From NCBI GenBank assembly GCA_937912125.1, contig CALDOK010000348.1:1-54245 (forward strand): DNA of 54,245 nt, written 5' to 3'. Positions 35,911 through 44,187 of this stretch are shown in pieces (positions within the stretch are counted from its first letter, which is position 1; every line of letters begins with the position of its first letter). The DNA comes from an uncultured Pseudomonadota bacterium. Lineage in GTDB: Bacteria; Myxococcota_A; UBA796; JAFGLY01. Below the pieces are notes generated by a model. The model worked only from the letters and a program-made list of their open reading frames with translations, ran no database searches and had not been told where the DNA came from. The position numbers and the translations under genes are program-made.

Positions 35911-38058
35911 TCAGTCCGTGGTCCAGTGTCGGGCGGTGAAGTCGGCGTCTGGGATGTGGGCGTCGATGGTGCCGTCCAGGGGCATCCGATCCACGCGACC
36001 ATCGGTGGAGAAGACCTCGAGGGCGAAGCCCATGGGCTCTCCCGGGCGTGCGCCGAGTGCGCTGAGGGCCACGGACAGCTCGATCACCCTGTCAGCGGCC
36101 CAGTGCCCGCTGGCGTCGCCGCCATCAGTGCGCGTGGCCACCAGCGTACCGCTGGGCTCTGAGGCCACGGTGATGGCCCGGCCCTCGTCCCCGAGCAGGA
36201 GCAAGGCGCGCAGCTCCGCGCCGGCCAGGCGCACGCCGTCGGGCTCGGCGGGGACCAGCCGCAGGTAGAGATGATCAGCGTCGAAGCCGAAGTCCAGGCG
36301 GGCGAAGCGGGCTTTCCCGACCTCGATGGCGGCGGCCTGGTTGCGAGCGTCGTAGCTGCCGCAGCCGACCCAGTCGTAGTAGCGGCGATCATGGCCATCG
36401 ATCCGGGGCCGGATCAGGCTGCGAGGCTGGGAGATCCTGGCCGGTCGCGCGCTGGGCTCCAGCAGGCTGTGCTCCAGCTCGTGGGGCGGCTGGGCGCCGA
36501 GCGCCAGCCAGGCCGCGCGCACGTGGACCCGGAAGAGCTGCTCGAAGGCTGACTTGTAGGGGGTGGGGTGGTCGTCGCCCAGCCACCAGAACCAGTCGGA
36601 GGCCTCGGCCTTGAGCAGGTGTTCCCGGGCCTCGATCAGGGCGTCGCGGTCCGCACCGTCGCGCCTTCCGGCTGCAGCGAGGGCGCGACGGGCGCGAGCC
36701 AACACGGCCCACGCGCGGTTCTTCTCGGGGTGGCCCACCCAGGTGTCCAGGTTGGCTCCGATCCAGGAGCCGGCGCGCAGGGCGGGGAGGGACAGGGGGG
36801 GGACCTGCTCCAGGGCCTCGCTCATGGTGACCGAGCGCAGATCGTCGGCCTCGGCCAGGGCTCGGTAGAGTCCAGCCAGGAAGGGCTCGCCGTGGTCCTC
36901 GTAGAATTCCCACGCGTTCTCGCCATCCAGCACCACCGCCAGGCATGCCTCGCTGGGCTGGGGGGCGGACCGGAGCAGGGAGCGCGCGCGGTGGATCAGG
37001 TCGTTCACGGCGTCGGTGGCCGGCCAGCGGGCGTAGGTGAAGCCGATGCGGTCGCTCAGCTCGTTGTCGCGGAAGAACATGGCGGGGCCCTGGCTGCCCT
37101 GCAGGCGCCAGGGACGCAGATGGGGCGGGCCCGATGTGCTGGCTCCGCAGTGGGCCAGGGAGCGCTGGAGCAGGTGCTGGTCCGAAGCCACCCAGCTCAC
37201 GCCCTGCGTGGCCAGGATGCCGAGCACCTCTTCGCTCAGGCTGCCCTCGGAGGGCCACATGCCCGCCGGGAGACGCCCCAGCAGCTCCTCGGCCAAGGCG
37301 CGACCACGCTGGATCTGCTCAGCGGCGTCCTCGGGGAAGCGGAAGTCCAGGTCGGCCAGCTCGCAGCGGGGGTTGCCCTCGCGGGCCGTGCGGATGTCGC
37401 ACAGCAAGGGCAGGATGGGGTGGTGGAGCGGGGTGGTGGAGATCTCGATCCGACCTTGCTCCCACAGGCTTCGGTACAGAGGGATCACCCGCGGCAGGAA
37501 GTCGCGCTGGATGGCCAGCAGCTTGTCCCGGTCGGCCTCGGTGAAGCCACCCTCGGGCCGTCCGATCAGGTCCTGGACGAAGGGGTCCTCCCGCAGGGTG
37601 CGGCCTGTCCAGGCCAGGTGGAAGAACACCTGTAGGTCCAGCAGATCCTGGTCGCTCAGCTGCTGCTGGGTGCGCTCGGCCGGGCCCCGGTGGGCGCCCG
37701 CGCGGCGGTGCAGCCGTGCGTAGCCCGGGACCGGACGGATCTTTCGATCTTCGTTGGTGGAGAACAGGTGCTCCACCAGGAAGGCGCGCTCCTCGGCCGA
37801 GAGGCCGGCCACGGGGCGCAGGCACAGCTCGTGGAGCCGATCGCGGGGCCCGTGCTCGGCGATCTGCGCCAGCTGGGAGAGCAGCACCGGGGTGAGGTTG
37901 AAGGTGACCCGCACCTCCGCAGGCGCTTCGTCCACCAGCCTCGCCATGTCGTAGTAGTTCTGCAGCGCGTGGAGGCGAACCCAGGGCATCTGGGCGATGC
38001 CGGTCTGCGGGTGCCGGTAGTCCGGTTGGTGCATGTGCCAGAGCAGAGCGATTCGCAA
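35911..38058 (-). CDS. Glycoside hydrolase family 57 protein
   Basis: GH57 enzymes act on alpha-glucans (alpha-amylase, branching and amylopullulanase-like). The 715 residues begin, from TTG 38058, with RIALLWHMHQPDYRHP, the family N-terminal motif. They contain GMWPSEGSLSEEVL, with the nucleophile Glu region, and VVLDGENAWEFYEDHGEPFL, with the acid region. The C-terminal ~250 residues include a beta-rich domain. No signal peptide is seen. A GGAG lies six bases before the TTG; the frame is open further upstream but only through the intergenic repeats. Confidence 0.93.
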   Translation of the reverse strand: MRIALLWHMHQPDYRHPQTGIAQMPWVRLHALQNYYDMARLVDEAPAEVRVTFNLTPVLLSQLAQIAEHGPRDRLHELCLRPVAGLSAEERAFLVEHLFSTNEDRKIRPVPGYARLHRRAGAHRGPAERTQQQLSDQDLLDLQVFFHLAWTGRTLREDPFVQDLIGRPEGGFTEADRDKLLAIQRDFLPRVIPLYRSLWEQGRIEISTTPLHHPILPLLCDIRTAREGNPRCELADLDFRFPEDAAEQIQRGRALAEELLGRLPAGMWPSEGSLSEEVLGILATQGVSWVASDQHLLQRSLAHCGASTSGPPHLRPWRLQGSQGPAMFFRDNELSDRIGFTYARWPATDAVNDLIHRARSLLRSAPQPSEACLAVVLDGENAWEFYEDHGEPFLAGLYRALAEADDLRSVTMSEALEQVPPLSLPALRAGSWIGANLDTWVGHPEKNRAWAVLARARRALAAAGRRDGADRDALIEAREHLLKAEASDWFWWLGDDHPTPYKSAFEQLFRVHVRAAWLALGAQPPHELEHSLLEPSARPARISQPRSLIRPRIDGHDRRYYDWVGCGSYDARNQAAAIEVGKARFARLDFGFDADHLYLRLVPAEPDGVRLAGAELRALLLLGDEGRAITVASEPSGTLVATRTDGGDASGHWAADRVIELSVALSALGARPGEPMGFALEVFSTDGRVDRMPLDGTIDAHIPDADFTARHWTTD

Positions 38059-38176
38059 GTTGGGCTCCGGGGAGGAGGGAGGAAGTCGGCGACGGTATTC
38101 CTGTGGGTCTGGCGCGGCAAGGGAGCTTCGTTGTTCCCGGGTTCGCCAGCGCTGGCGGAGGCTGCGACAGCGGGCG

Positions 38177-38340
38177 TGGCGATGTGCCGCGCGCAAGAGA
38201 AGAGTCGGCCAGGTCGGTGATACCCGGTGAGGCGATGTGCCGCGCGCAAGAGCCGGGTCAGCCAGGTCGGTGATACCCGGTGCGGCAAGAGCCAAGTCAG
38301 CCAGGTCGGCGATACCCGGTGTGGCGATGTGCCGCGCGGC
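38177..38340. repeat. 53-base tandem repeats, three and a half copies
   Basis: Copy A 38177-38229 and copy B 38230-38282 are both 53 bases, sharing GGCGATGTGCCGCGCGCAAG and CCAGGTCGGTGATACCCGG. Copy C, 38283-38321, has 39 bases with an internal deletion of about 14. A partial fourth copy is at 38322-38340. There are no unique spacers, so it is not a CRISPR. It sits in the divergent control region. Confidence 0.85.
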
Positions 38341-38368
38341 CGGAGGCTGCGTCGGTACGATCGCCACA

Positions 38369-38397
38369 GGCAAAGGCTGCGTCAGTCAGCCTTTGCC
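38369..38397. promoter_or_regulatory. Strong hairpin upstream of methyltransferase gene
   Basis: An 11-base perfect stem GGCAAAGGCTG / CAGCCTTTGCC with a seven-base loop, ending 25 bases before ATG 38423. No T-run follows, so it is either an operator or an mRNA leader structure rather than a typical terminator. Confidence 0.5.
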
Positions 38398-38422
38398 GAG
38401 TTAGTGACCTGACGGAGATCCA

Positions 38423-39472
38423 ATGAAGCACGAACTCCTGAAGTGGTTGGCGTGCCCCGCGTGTGCGGGCGCCCCTTTCGAGATCGAGGTCACCCGCACC
38501 ACCGAGGTGGATGCCTGGCATGCCCACGTGGCGCCAGGCGAGGTTGAGCGGGAGGGGCTCGATCTGAGCAAGCGCAAGGCCGTCGAGATCCTCGACGGCG
38601 TGTTGACCTGCCCAGCGTGCAAGGCCAACTACCCCATCGCCGGGGGCATCCCCCGCCTGATGGTCGATGGCGCTGACGTCAGGCCCGCCTCTGCCCACAC
38701 CTGGACCACCTTCGACCGCGCCGAGCCGGTCTGGGAGCGGAACTTCCTCTCGCTCATCGACCCGCTCACCCCCGGGGACTTCCTGGGCAAGCTCGTGCTC
38801 GACGCGGGCTGCGGCTACGGGCGCCACGCCTGGCTCGCCGCGCGCTGGGGTGCCGAGGTCGTGGCCATGGACAGCGCCGCCGAGGCCGTCGATGCCTGCC
38901 GGCGCAACACCATGGGGCAGTCCGGCGTGCACGTGGTCCAGGGCGACATCCACAGGCCTCCCCTGCGCCAGAGCAGCTTCGATCTTGCCTATTGTCTCGG
39001 CGTGCTGCACCACATGGAGCGCGCCCGGCATGGCTTTCGCCAGCTTGGCGGCCTGCTCCAGACCGGCGGCCGCCTGGCCGTGTGGATGTACGGGCCCCGC
39101 CAGGGCTTCGCAACTGCGGTCAACCGCGGCCTGCGCGTGGTGACCACCCGGCTCGAGGCCGACCAGCTCCACCAGCTCAGCCGCGTGGTGGCTGGCGGGC
39201 TGCGCCTGTTCTCCCACACGCCCTACCGCGCGCTGCGACCTGTTCCGGTGCTGCGCGACGTGGTCACCCACCTGCCGGTCCACGACCACCACAAGTGGCC
39301 CTTCCCGGTGGTCGTGGCGGATGTCTACGATCGGCTCCGCATCCCGGTCACCATCCTGGTCACCGGCGAGGAGCTCGAGCGCTGGTTCTTCGAGGAGCGC
39401 TACGCCGACATCGAGGTCAGCCGCCGCGTGCGCAACAACGAGAGCTTCCTGGGCACGGGCGTCCGTCGCTGA
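38423..39472 (+). CDS. Trm112-like zinc ribbon/SAM-dependent methyltransferase fusion
   Basis: A 349-residue protein. The N-terminus has two zinc knuckles, CPAC at 11-14 and CPAC at 63-66, with ILDGVLTCPACKANYPIAGG as in Trm112-like domains. It is followed by a class I methyltransferase core with LDAGCGYGRHAWLAA (motif I, about 126-140), VVAMDSAAEAV and FDLAYCLGVLHHM. The C-terminal ~100 residues (LVVTTRLEADQ... to FLGTGVRR) are less clear. In enzymes of this layout the substrate is often a lipid, quinone or small molecule; it cannot be told here. Confidence 0.88.
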   Translation: MKHELLKWLACPACAGAPFEIEVTRTTEVDAWHAHVAPGEVEREGLDLSKRKAVEILDGVLTCPACKANYPIAGGIPRLMVDGADVRPASAHTWTTFDRAEPVWERNFLSLIDPLTPGDFLGKLVLDAGCGYGRHAWLAARWGAEVVAMDSAAEAVDACRRNTMGQSGVHVVQGDIHRPPLRQSSFDLAYCLGVLHHMERARHGFRQLGGLLQTGGRLAVWMYGPRQGFATAVNRGLRVVTTRLEADQLHQLSRVVAGGLRLFSHTPYRALRPVPVLRDVVTHLPVHDHHKWPFPVVVADVYDRLRIPVTILVTGEELERWFFEERYADIEVSRRVRNNESFLGTGVRR

Positions 39473-39480
39473 AGCAGGCA

Positions 39481-39500
39481 GGGCGGGCCGAAGCCCGCCC
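39481..39500. terminator. Hairpin terminator between convergent genes
   Basis: Perfect 8-base stem GGGCGGGC / GCCCGCCC with loop CGAA. It lies eight bases after the methyltransferase stop and 23 bases beyond the stop of the convergent outer-membrane gene. There is no T-tract, as for the hairpin after ftsZ. Confidence 0.65.
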
Positions 39501-39523
39501 CGTGAGGTCTGCCGGCGCGTCGC

Positions 39524-41029
39524 TTAGAAGCGCGCCCGCATGATGATGTTGAAGCCCAGCTTGTTGGCCTCGTTCCACTCGACCGGGACGCGCTTGTACT
39601 CGCCGGTGTCGGCATCCTGGACGAAGTCGGACTGGTTGTTGTCGGCGGTGTAGAGCACCTCGCCCACCAGCACCACGGACTTCGACACGTCCACCTCGGC
39701 GCCCGCGAGGGCGCCCAGGATGTTGACCACGCCCTGGTCATCGGGGACCACGACGATGTCGCGTTCGTTGACCTGCACCACGGTGCCGCCCTGGGCGTTG
39801 ACGTAGCTGGCGGGCTGCATCAGGCCGACGCCACCGTAGGGAGTGAGCCGAGCCTTCTCCATATAGTGGGAGGCGCGGACGCGACCGTAGAGCTGCGGTG
39901 AGACGTCCATCCACTCGGGGGTGGACCAGCCCGAGGTGATGCCCGGGATGTTGAAGACGATGTAGGACAGATCCTTGTAGACGAAGTCCAGCCCCACGCT
40001 GGTGGAGCCGAACACGAACTTGCTCTGGATGTCGCCGGCGATGGCGTTCTCGAGGGTGGTGGAGCCCGCCTTGTCGCTGTTGAACAGGTTGTGGGTCAGG
40101 TAGTTGACCTCGCCCTGGACCAGCATCCCGAAGCCGTCGAGCTTGTCGTGGTCGATGTAGCTGTCCTTCACGAAGTCAGGGCCGTTGCGGTACAGGCGCA
40201 GCTCGGAGGACTGGATGAAGTGCAGGTCGGTGGTGGAACGCCAGGCCAGCTGGCCTGCGAAGCCCATGGCGCTCACAGACTCACCGTACAGCGCGTCGCT
40301 GGCGTCGTCCGTGGCGGTGAGCTGTCCCTGCTCGAAGGAACCGAAGCCCGCCTCGACCTTGAACTTCTCGGCGAACTCCATGCCACCGCCGGCCAGCAGG
40401 CCGTAGAAGGCCTGGTTGCGGGAGCCCGAGTCGTTGTTCTCGGTGGCTTCCTGCTCCTGGCCCTGGATGGAGGTCTTGGCGCCGGCGAAGAGGTAGGAGC
40501 CACCCTTCTGGTACTGCATCCGGATGCCGGGGGAGGCCGACGGATCGTCCAGGAAGATCTCCTTGCCACCCCAGGAGAGGTCATAGGAGTAGCCCAGGCG
40601 GAAGCGGCTGGCGTCGATGGCGTAGCCGGTGATGGAGAAGGTGTCGGTCTCGGACCCGCCGAGCTTGCGGACCAGGCGCACGTAGGAGCCGTCGTCGGTC
40701 AGGTTGACGCCTTCCTTGGTCTGGTCGGCCTCGAGGTAGGGGCTGAACTGCACCACCAGCGCGGCTTCGGTGTACCAGTCCTTCCAGAAGCCCTCGTCGC
40801 GCCGGTACAGGACCAGGTGGGTCTGGGAGATGTCGTCGGAGTAGCGCGACTCGTAGTCTTCGAAGAAGGTGCGGTTGCCACGCATGACGAAGTTGGGGGA
40901 GGGGCTGTTGTACTCTGGGCCGGCCAGGAGGTTGTCGTCCTCGAAGCCAAGGGAGACCCAGGTGTCCATGAACTCGCCGGCCTGAACCGGGGCGGCGGTG
41001 GTCGCGAGCAGGAGAAGGGTGGGAAGCAT
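39524..41029 (-). CDS. Outer-membrane beta-barrel protein of unknown function
   Basis: A 501-residue protein from ATG 41029 with a GAGG in front. MLPTLLLLATTAAPVQAG is a cleavable signal. The mature part is rich in alternating aromatic and polar residues forming beta strands (e.g. THLVLYRRD, TEAALVVQFSPYLE, YGGVGLMQPASYV) and ends in Phe, the typical outer-membrane insertion signal. Some stretches are rich in Asp/Asn (KEGVNLTDDGSY). It is last in a - strand operon behind a 5'-nucleotidase and a lipoprotein, so it may export, bind or import their products. The longer open frame upstream lies outside a plausible start. Confidence 0.8.
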   Translation of the reverse strand: MLPTLLLLATTAAPVQAGEFMDTWVSLGFEDDNLLAGPEYNSPSPNFVMRGNRTFFEDYESRYSDDISQTHLVLYRRDEGFWKDWYTEAALVVQFSPYLEADQTKEGVNLTDDGSYVRLVRKLGGSETDTFSITGYAIDASRFRLGYSYDLSWGGKEIFLDDPSASPGIRMQYQKGGSYLFAGAKTSIQGQEQEATENNDSGSRNQAFYGLLAGGGMEFAEKFKVEAGFGSFEQGQLTATDDASDALYGESVSAMGFAGQLAWRSTTDLHFIQSSELRLYRNGPDFVKDSYIDHDKLDGFGMLVQGEVNYLTHNLFNSDKAGSTTLENAIAGDIQSKFVFGSTSVGLDFVYKDLSYIVFNIPGITSGWSTPEWMDVSPQLYGRVRASHYMEKARLTPYGGVGLMQPASYVNAQGGTVVQVNERDIVVVPDDQGVVNILGALAGAEVDVSKSVVLVGEVLYTADNNQSDFVQDADTGEYKRVPVEWNEANKLGFNIIMRARF

Positions 41030-41091
41030 CGGATCCTCACAAGGGGGGATGGAGTTCTCAGAATGAATACGAAGGGTATGGAGAGAGGAGG

Positions 41092-42267
41092 CTAAAAACG
41101 GCCAGCGCCGCGGGGCTGGGCCGCGGGGCGCCTGGGAGGTTGCGCGGTGCGCGCGCTCTCGCTGTAGATGGAGATGTCGTCGCCGTCGCGAGGCAGGATG
41201 ATCCACTTGCCCCAGACCTCTGTGACCAGGCCCTGGATGAAGGGCAGGCTCTCGCCGATGTGGTCGCTCGGGTAGAAGCCTGGCACCTGGGCGGAGGACT
41301 CGGCGTAGAAGGTGCAGCCCCCGTCCTGGAACTCCACCGGCCACTGGCCGTAGCTGTAGAAGTCGGAGTCGGGCCCGTACTCGAAGTCCGGGATGGTGAG
41401 GTCCGAGGCCCGCACCAGGCCGCCCTCGAGGCGCTCCATGATGTCATCGGAGCAGAGGTCGTCGGGCTCGAGATCGATGGGATCGGGGACCGTGAGGATC
41501 TCACCCTCGTAGAAGTCGTACTGGGGGAACGACAGCTGCGTGGTGGCCAGGTACTCCTGGTTGCCGCCGCCCAGGCTGGCGAGGCGCTGGCCAGGCTCGG
41601 CGTAGATGATGTCCGCATCGGCGACGTCACCCTCGGGCGTGGAGTACTCGGGCTTGTTGTAGGTGTAGATGAACATGGAGTTGTAGTCGCCAGGCGGGTC
41701 GTCCAGGTCGGTGACCCACATGCCGCTCTGGCCCACCGCCAGCACGATGACCCTGCGGTCCACGGCGCGGATGGTGGTGTACTCGCCCTTGAGGTTGTTC
41801 TCTTCGTGGTCGTCGGTGGCCTGGACCTGGGCGATGGTGGGTAGCTGGTACCAGAGGGCGTCGCTGACGCCGGTGACGAAGGTGGGCTTCCGCTCCTCGC
41901 CGTCGCCCTCCTCGTCGGTGAACCACACGCGGGTAGGGCCGAAGGGGTAGCGCAGGGTGACGTCGCCTTCCCACACGCCCTCGACCAGCTCGACCTCGTC
42001 TTCGGTCTCGAGGTGGCCGGGCTGGGTCTTGACCCCCAGGGTGCCGCGGAAGGGCGCGGGGGCGGCGTTTCGGTCCAGCGCCTCGACCCGCAGGGTGACG
42101 GTGACCTCGTCGTTGCTGTACGGCAGCGGCGTCTCTTCTGAGGCTGTGTCGCCATCGATGATGGAGACCTGTAAGAAGCTGAGCACGTTGGCATCGACGT
42201 GGGCGGTGCGGCTGCAGCCGACGGTGGAGGCCGCGAGCAGCAGGGAGAGGGCAGGGGAGACGCGCAT
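41092..42267 (-). CDS. Lipoprotein of unknown function
   Basis: A 391-residue exported protein. The signal MRVSPALSLLLAASTVGC ends in a lipobox at Cys18. The mature part starts with a beta-sandwich-like region (VSIIDGDTASEETPL through GPTRVWFTDEEGDGE), then an acidic region of unknown fold. The C-terminal ~18 residues are rich in Pro, Arg and Ala (TAQPPRRPAAQPRGAGRF), an odd tail. The start overlaps the 5'-nucleotidase stop by one base. No domain is named with confidence. Confidence 0.75.
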   Translation of the reverse strand: MRVSPALSLLLAASTVGCSRTAHVDANVLSFLQVSIIDGDTASEETPLPYSNDEVTVTLRVEALDRNAAPAPFRGTLGVKTQPGHLETEDEVELVEGVWEGDVTLRYPFGPTRVWFTDEEGDGEERKPTFVTGVSDALWYQLPTIAQVQATDDHEENNLKGEYTTIRAVDRRVIVLAVGQSGMWVTDLDDPPGDYNSMFIYTYNKPEYSTPEGDVADADIIYAEPGQRLASLGGGNQEYLATTQLSFPQYDFYEGEILTVPDPIDLEPDDLCSDDIMERLEGGLVRASDLTIPDFEYGPDSDFYSYGQWPVEFQDGGCTFYAESSAQVPGFYPSDHIGESLPFIQGLVTEVWGKWIILPRDGDDISIYSESARTAQPPRRPAAQPRGAGRF

Positions 42268-43919
42268 CAGTGCACCACCTGGATGCGGGCTTCTTCTTCG
42301 GCGACGCCCGGCTGTGGGAGGGTGTGGTAGGCCTTGATGGTGGAGATCACGACATCGCGGATGGAGATCCCCAGGTCGGTCTGGGTGGTGTTGCGCTCGA
42401 GCATGTCGAAGCCGGAGCCGCCATTGGCGATGTAGTCGTTGGTGGCGAGCTCGTAGGTGCCGTCGAGGTCCAGGGGGACCCCGTTGATGAGGATCTCCTG
42501 GGCCTCGCCGACGCCGCAGTTCATGATGAACTGGATGCCGGAGACCTGGGCCTGGGCGCTGCAGCCGCGCTCGGAGGAGCGGGACGTGATGTAGTCCAGG
42601 ACCTCCTTCACCTCGCGCCCGGACAGGAACATGGTGGTGATGCTGTTGTCGAAGGGCATGGCGTTGTACATCCCGTCCAGGATGATGTCGCCGGCGGACA
42701 GGTCGGTGCGGATGCCCAGGGTGTTGGTGAGGGCGATCTCGGTCTCGACGCCGTCGTAGAAGCGGATGGCGTCGGCCGTGAAGTTGCCCAGCATGGAGTC
42801 GCCGCCGTCGGAGCCGAAGCGGAACAGGGTCTCCTCGGCGTAGCCGATGACCTGCTGCAGCTCGAAGTCCTGGTCCAGCCAGTACTCGTAGTCGTCCAGG
42901 ATCTCGACGATCTCTGGGTCCTGGCCCATGGACAGGTGGTCGAAGATGGGGATCAGCTCGTAGTCGGTGCTGAGGATCTCACCGTCGCGCACGACGATGT
43001 CCACCCGGCCCAGGTACTTGGCGAAGCCGCCGGAGTGGATCACGGGGATGCGCTTGCCGGTGTGCTCGTTGAGGATGACCGGCGGGGGATCCATGGCCAC
43101 GTGGTGGTGGCCGCCGAGGATCATGTCGACGTCGGAGTTGGCCAGGGTCCGCGCCAGCTCGAAGTCGTCATCCAGGCCCAGGTGGGAGAGCACCAGGATG
43201 AGATCAGCGCCCATGGAGGTGAGGAGGTTGGTCTCGCGCTGGATGGCGTCTTCCACTTCGAGTGGGATGACGTCCATGGAGTTGTCTTCGTCGTAGATGG
43301 AGGTCAGCGACGACATGTTGCCGATGCCGACGATGCCCACCCGCAGGCCCGACAGCTCGTACATGACGGAGCGCTGGACGTAGTCGCCCAGCTCGGCCGT
43401 CCAGGGCAGGTCCGGATCCTCGAAGATGTAGTTGGCGGCCAGGAAGGGGAAGTTTCCGTAGGCGTTGTAGACCTCGGCCAGGCGATCGGCGCCCTCGCCG
43501 AAGTCGTGGTTGCCCACCACCACCGCGTCGTAGCCGACCTCGGTCATGACCTGCATCTCGGCCTCGCCCAGGTACTCGTTGAAGATCACCGCGCCCTGGA
43601 ACAGGTCACCGGTGTCGAGCACGAGGCATCGCCCTGCCTTCTGCCGCTCCTGCTCGATGACCCAGGCCAGCCTGGCCATGCCGCCGTAGCAGCGGTCCTC
43701 GGGCTCACAGCCGAGCTCATCGGCGTCGGGCATCCCCAGGGTGTTGTCTGTATATAGGGGTGAGTAGTGGTAAGGCAGCATGCGCGAGTGCAGGTCGCTG
43801 GTGTGCAGCAGCGTGAGGCGCACATCCTGCCCGGTGATGGCAGGAGGCGGCGCGTCCACGGTGGTGGGGACCAGGCTGCACCCCGCCGTGAAGAGCGCGA
43901 GAATAGCTGGGATCTTCAT
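42267..43919 (-). CDS. 5'-nucleotidase/2',3'-cyclic phosphodiesterase-type lipoprotein
   Basis: Belongs to the UshA/5'-nucleotidase family that releases phosphate from external nucleotides. The 550 residues include a lipobox (LALFTAGCS, Cys14), so the protein is probably on the outer or periplasmic face. The metallophosphatase core shows LLHTSDLHSRMLP, DTGDLFQGA, VVGNHDFGEG, VLSHLGLDDD and LGGHHHV, all metal ligands intact. The C-terminal domain has NGGSGFDML, part of the nucleotide-binding site. First gene of a - strand operon; a good promoter lies just upstream. Confidence 0.93.
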   Translation of the reverse strand: MKIPAILALFTAGCSLVPTTVDAPPPAITGQDVRLTLLHTSDLHSRMLPYHYSPLYTDNTLGMPDADELGCEPEDRCYGGMARLAWVIEQERQKAGRCLVLDTGDLFQGAVIFNEYLGEAEMQVMTEVGYDAVVVGNHDFGEGADRLAEVYNAYGNFPFLAANYIFEDPDLPWTAELGDYVQRSVMYELSGLRVGIVGIGNMSSLTSIYDEDNSMDVIPLEVEDAIQRETNLLTSMGADLILVLSHLGLDDDFELARTLANSDVDMILGGHHHVAMDPPPVILNEHTGKRIPVIHSGGFAKYLGRVDIVVRDGEILSTDYELIPIFDHLSMGQDPEIVEILDDYEYWLDQDFELQQVIGYAEETLFRFGSDGGDSMLGNFTADAIRFYDGVETEIALTNTLGIRTDLSAGDIILDGMYNAMPFDNSITTMFLSGREVKEVLDYITSRSSERGCSAQAQVSGIQFIMNCGVGEAQEILINGVPLDLDGTYELATNDYIANGGSGFDMLERNTTQTDLGISIRDVVISTIKAYHTLPQPGVAEEEARIQVVH

Positions 43920-43946
43920 GGCTCGGCCGGGGTGGAAGGGCTCCGC

Positions 43947-43975
43947 TATTTAGTCGCCGCCCCCCCCGGCGTCAA
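43947..43975 (-). promoter_or_regulatory. Promoter of the 5'-nucleotidase operon
   Basis: Read on the - strand: TTGACG (43975-43970), 17 bases, TAAATA (43952-43947). Transcription would start near 43940, about 20 bases before the ATG at 43919. The spacer contains a long G-run on this strand. Confidence 0.65.
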
Positions 43976-44187
43976 ACATGCTGAAAAAGCGCGAAAGAGC
44001 CGGTATGAACCTGATGAACGGACCCGCCCCGGGCCCCGGCGCCCCCTCTTTCCGACGGTGCACTGCGGGTCCATGTCAACATCCGGGTTCGAAGCGCCTC
44101 CTGTACGGTACGCGTCGGTTGACGAGCCCACCCTATCGAGCTACCCGCCCTAATCCCGATGACAGCTATCATTTCGAGGTTTACCTC

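Larger units (their letters stand above)
38059..38422. other. 364-base divergent region between GH57 and a methyltransferase
   Basis: Non-coding. It contains the 53-base tandem repeats (38177-38340) and the hairpin at 38369-38397, both listed separately. Promoters for both flanking genes must lie here or within the repeats, but no good -35/-10 pair was found. Confidence 0.7.

Noticed and set aside
38177..38340. Tandem repeats considered as a CRISPR array
   Set aside because: The units abut directly with no unique spacers, and one copy is shortened. No cas genes are nearby.
44085..44100. GGGTTCGAAGCG, resembling a tRNA T-loop
   Set aside because: The flanking bases do not pair to make a T-stem, and no anticodon or acceptor arms are present.
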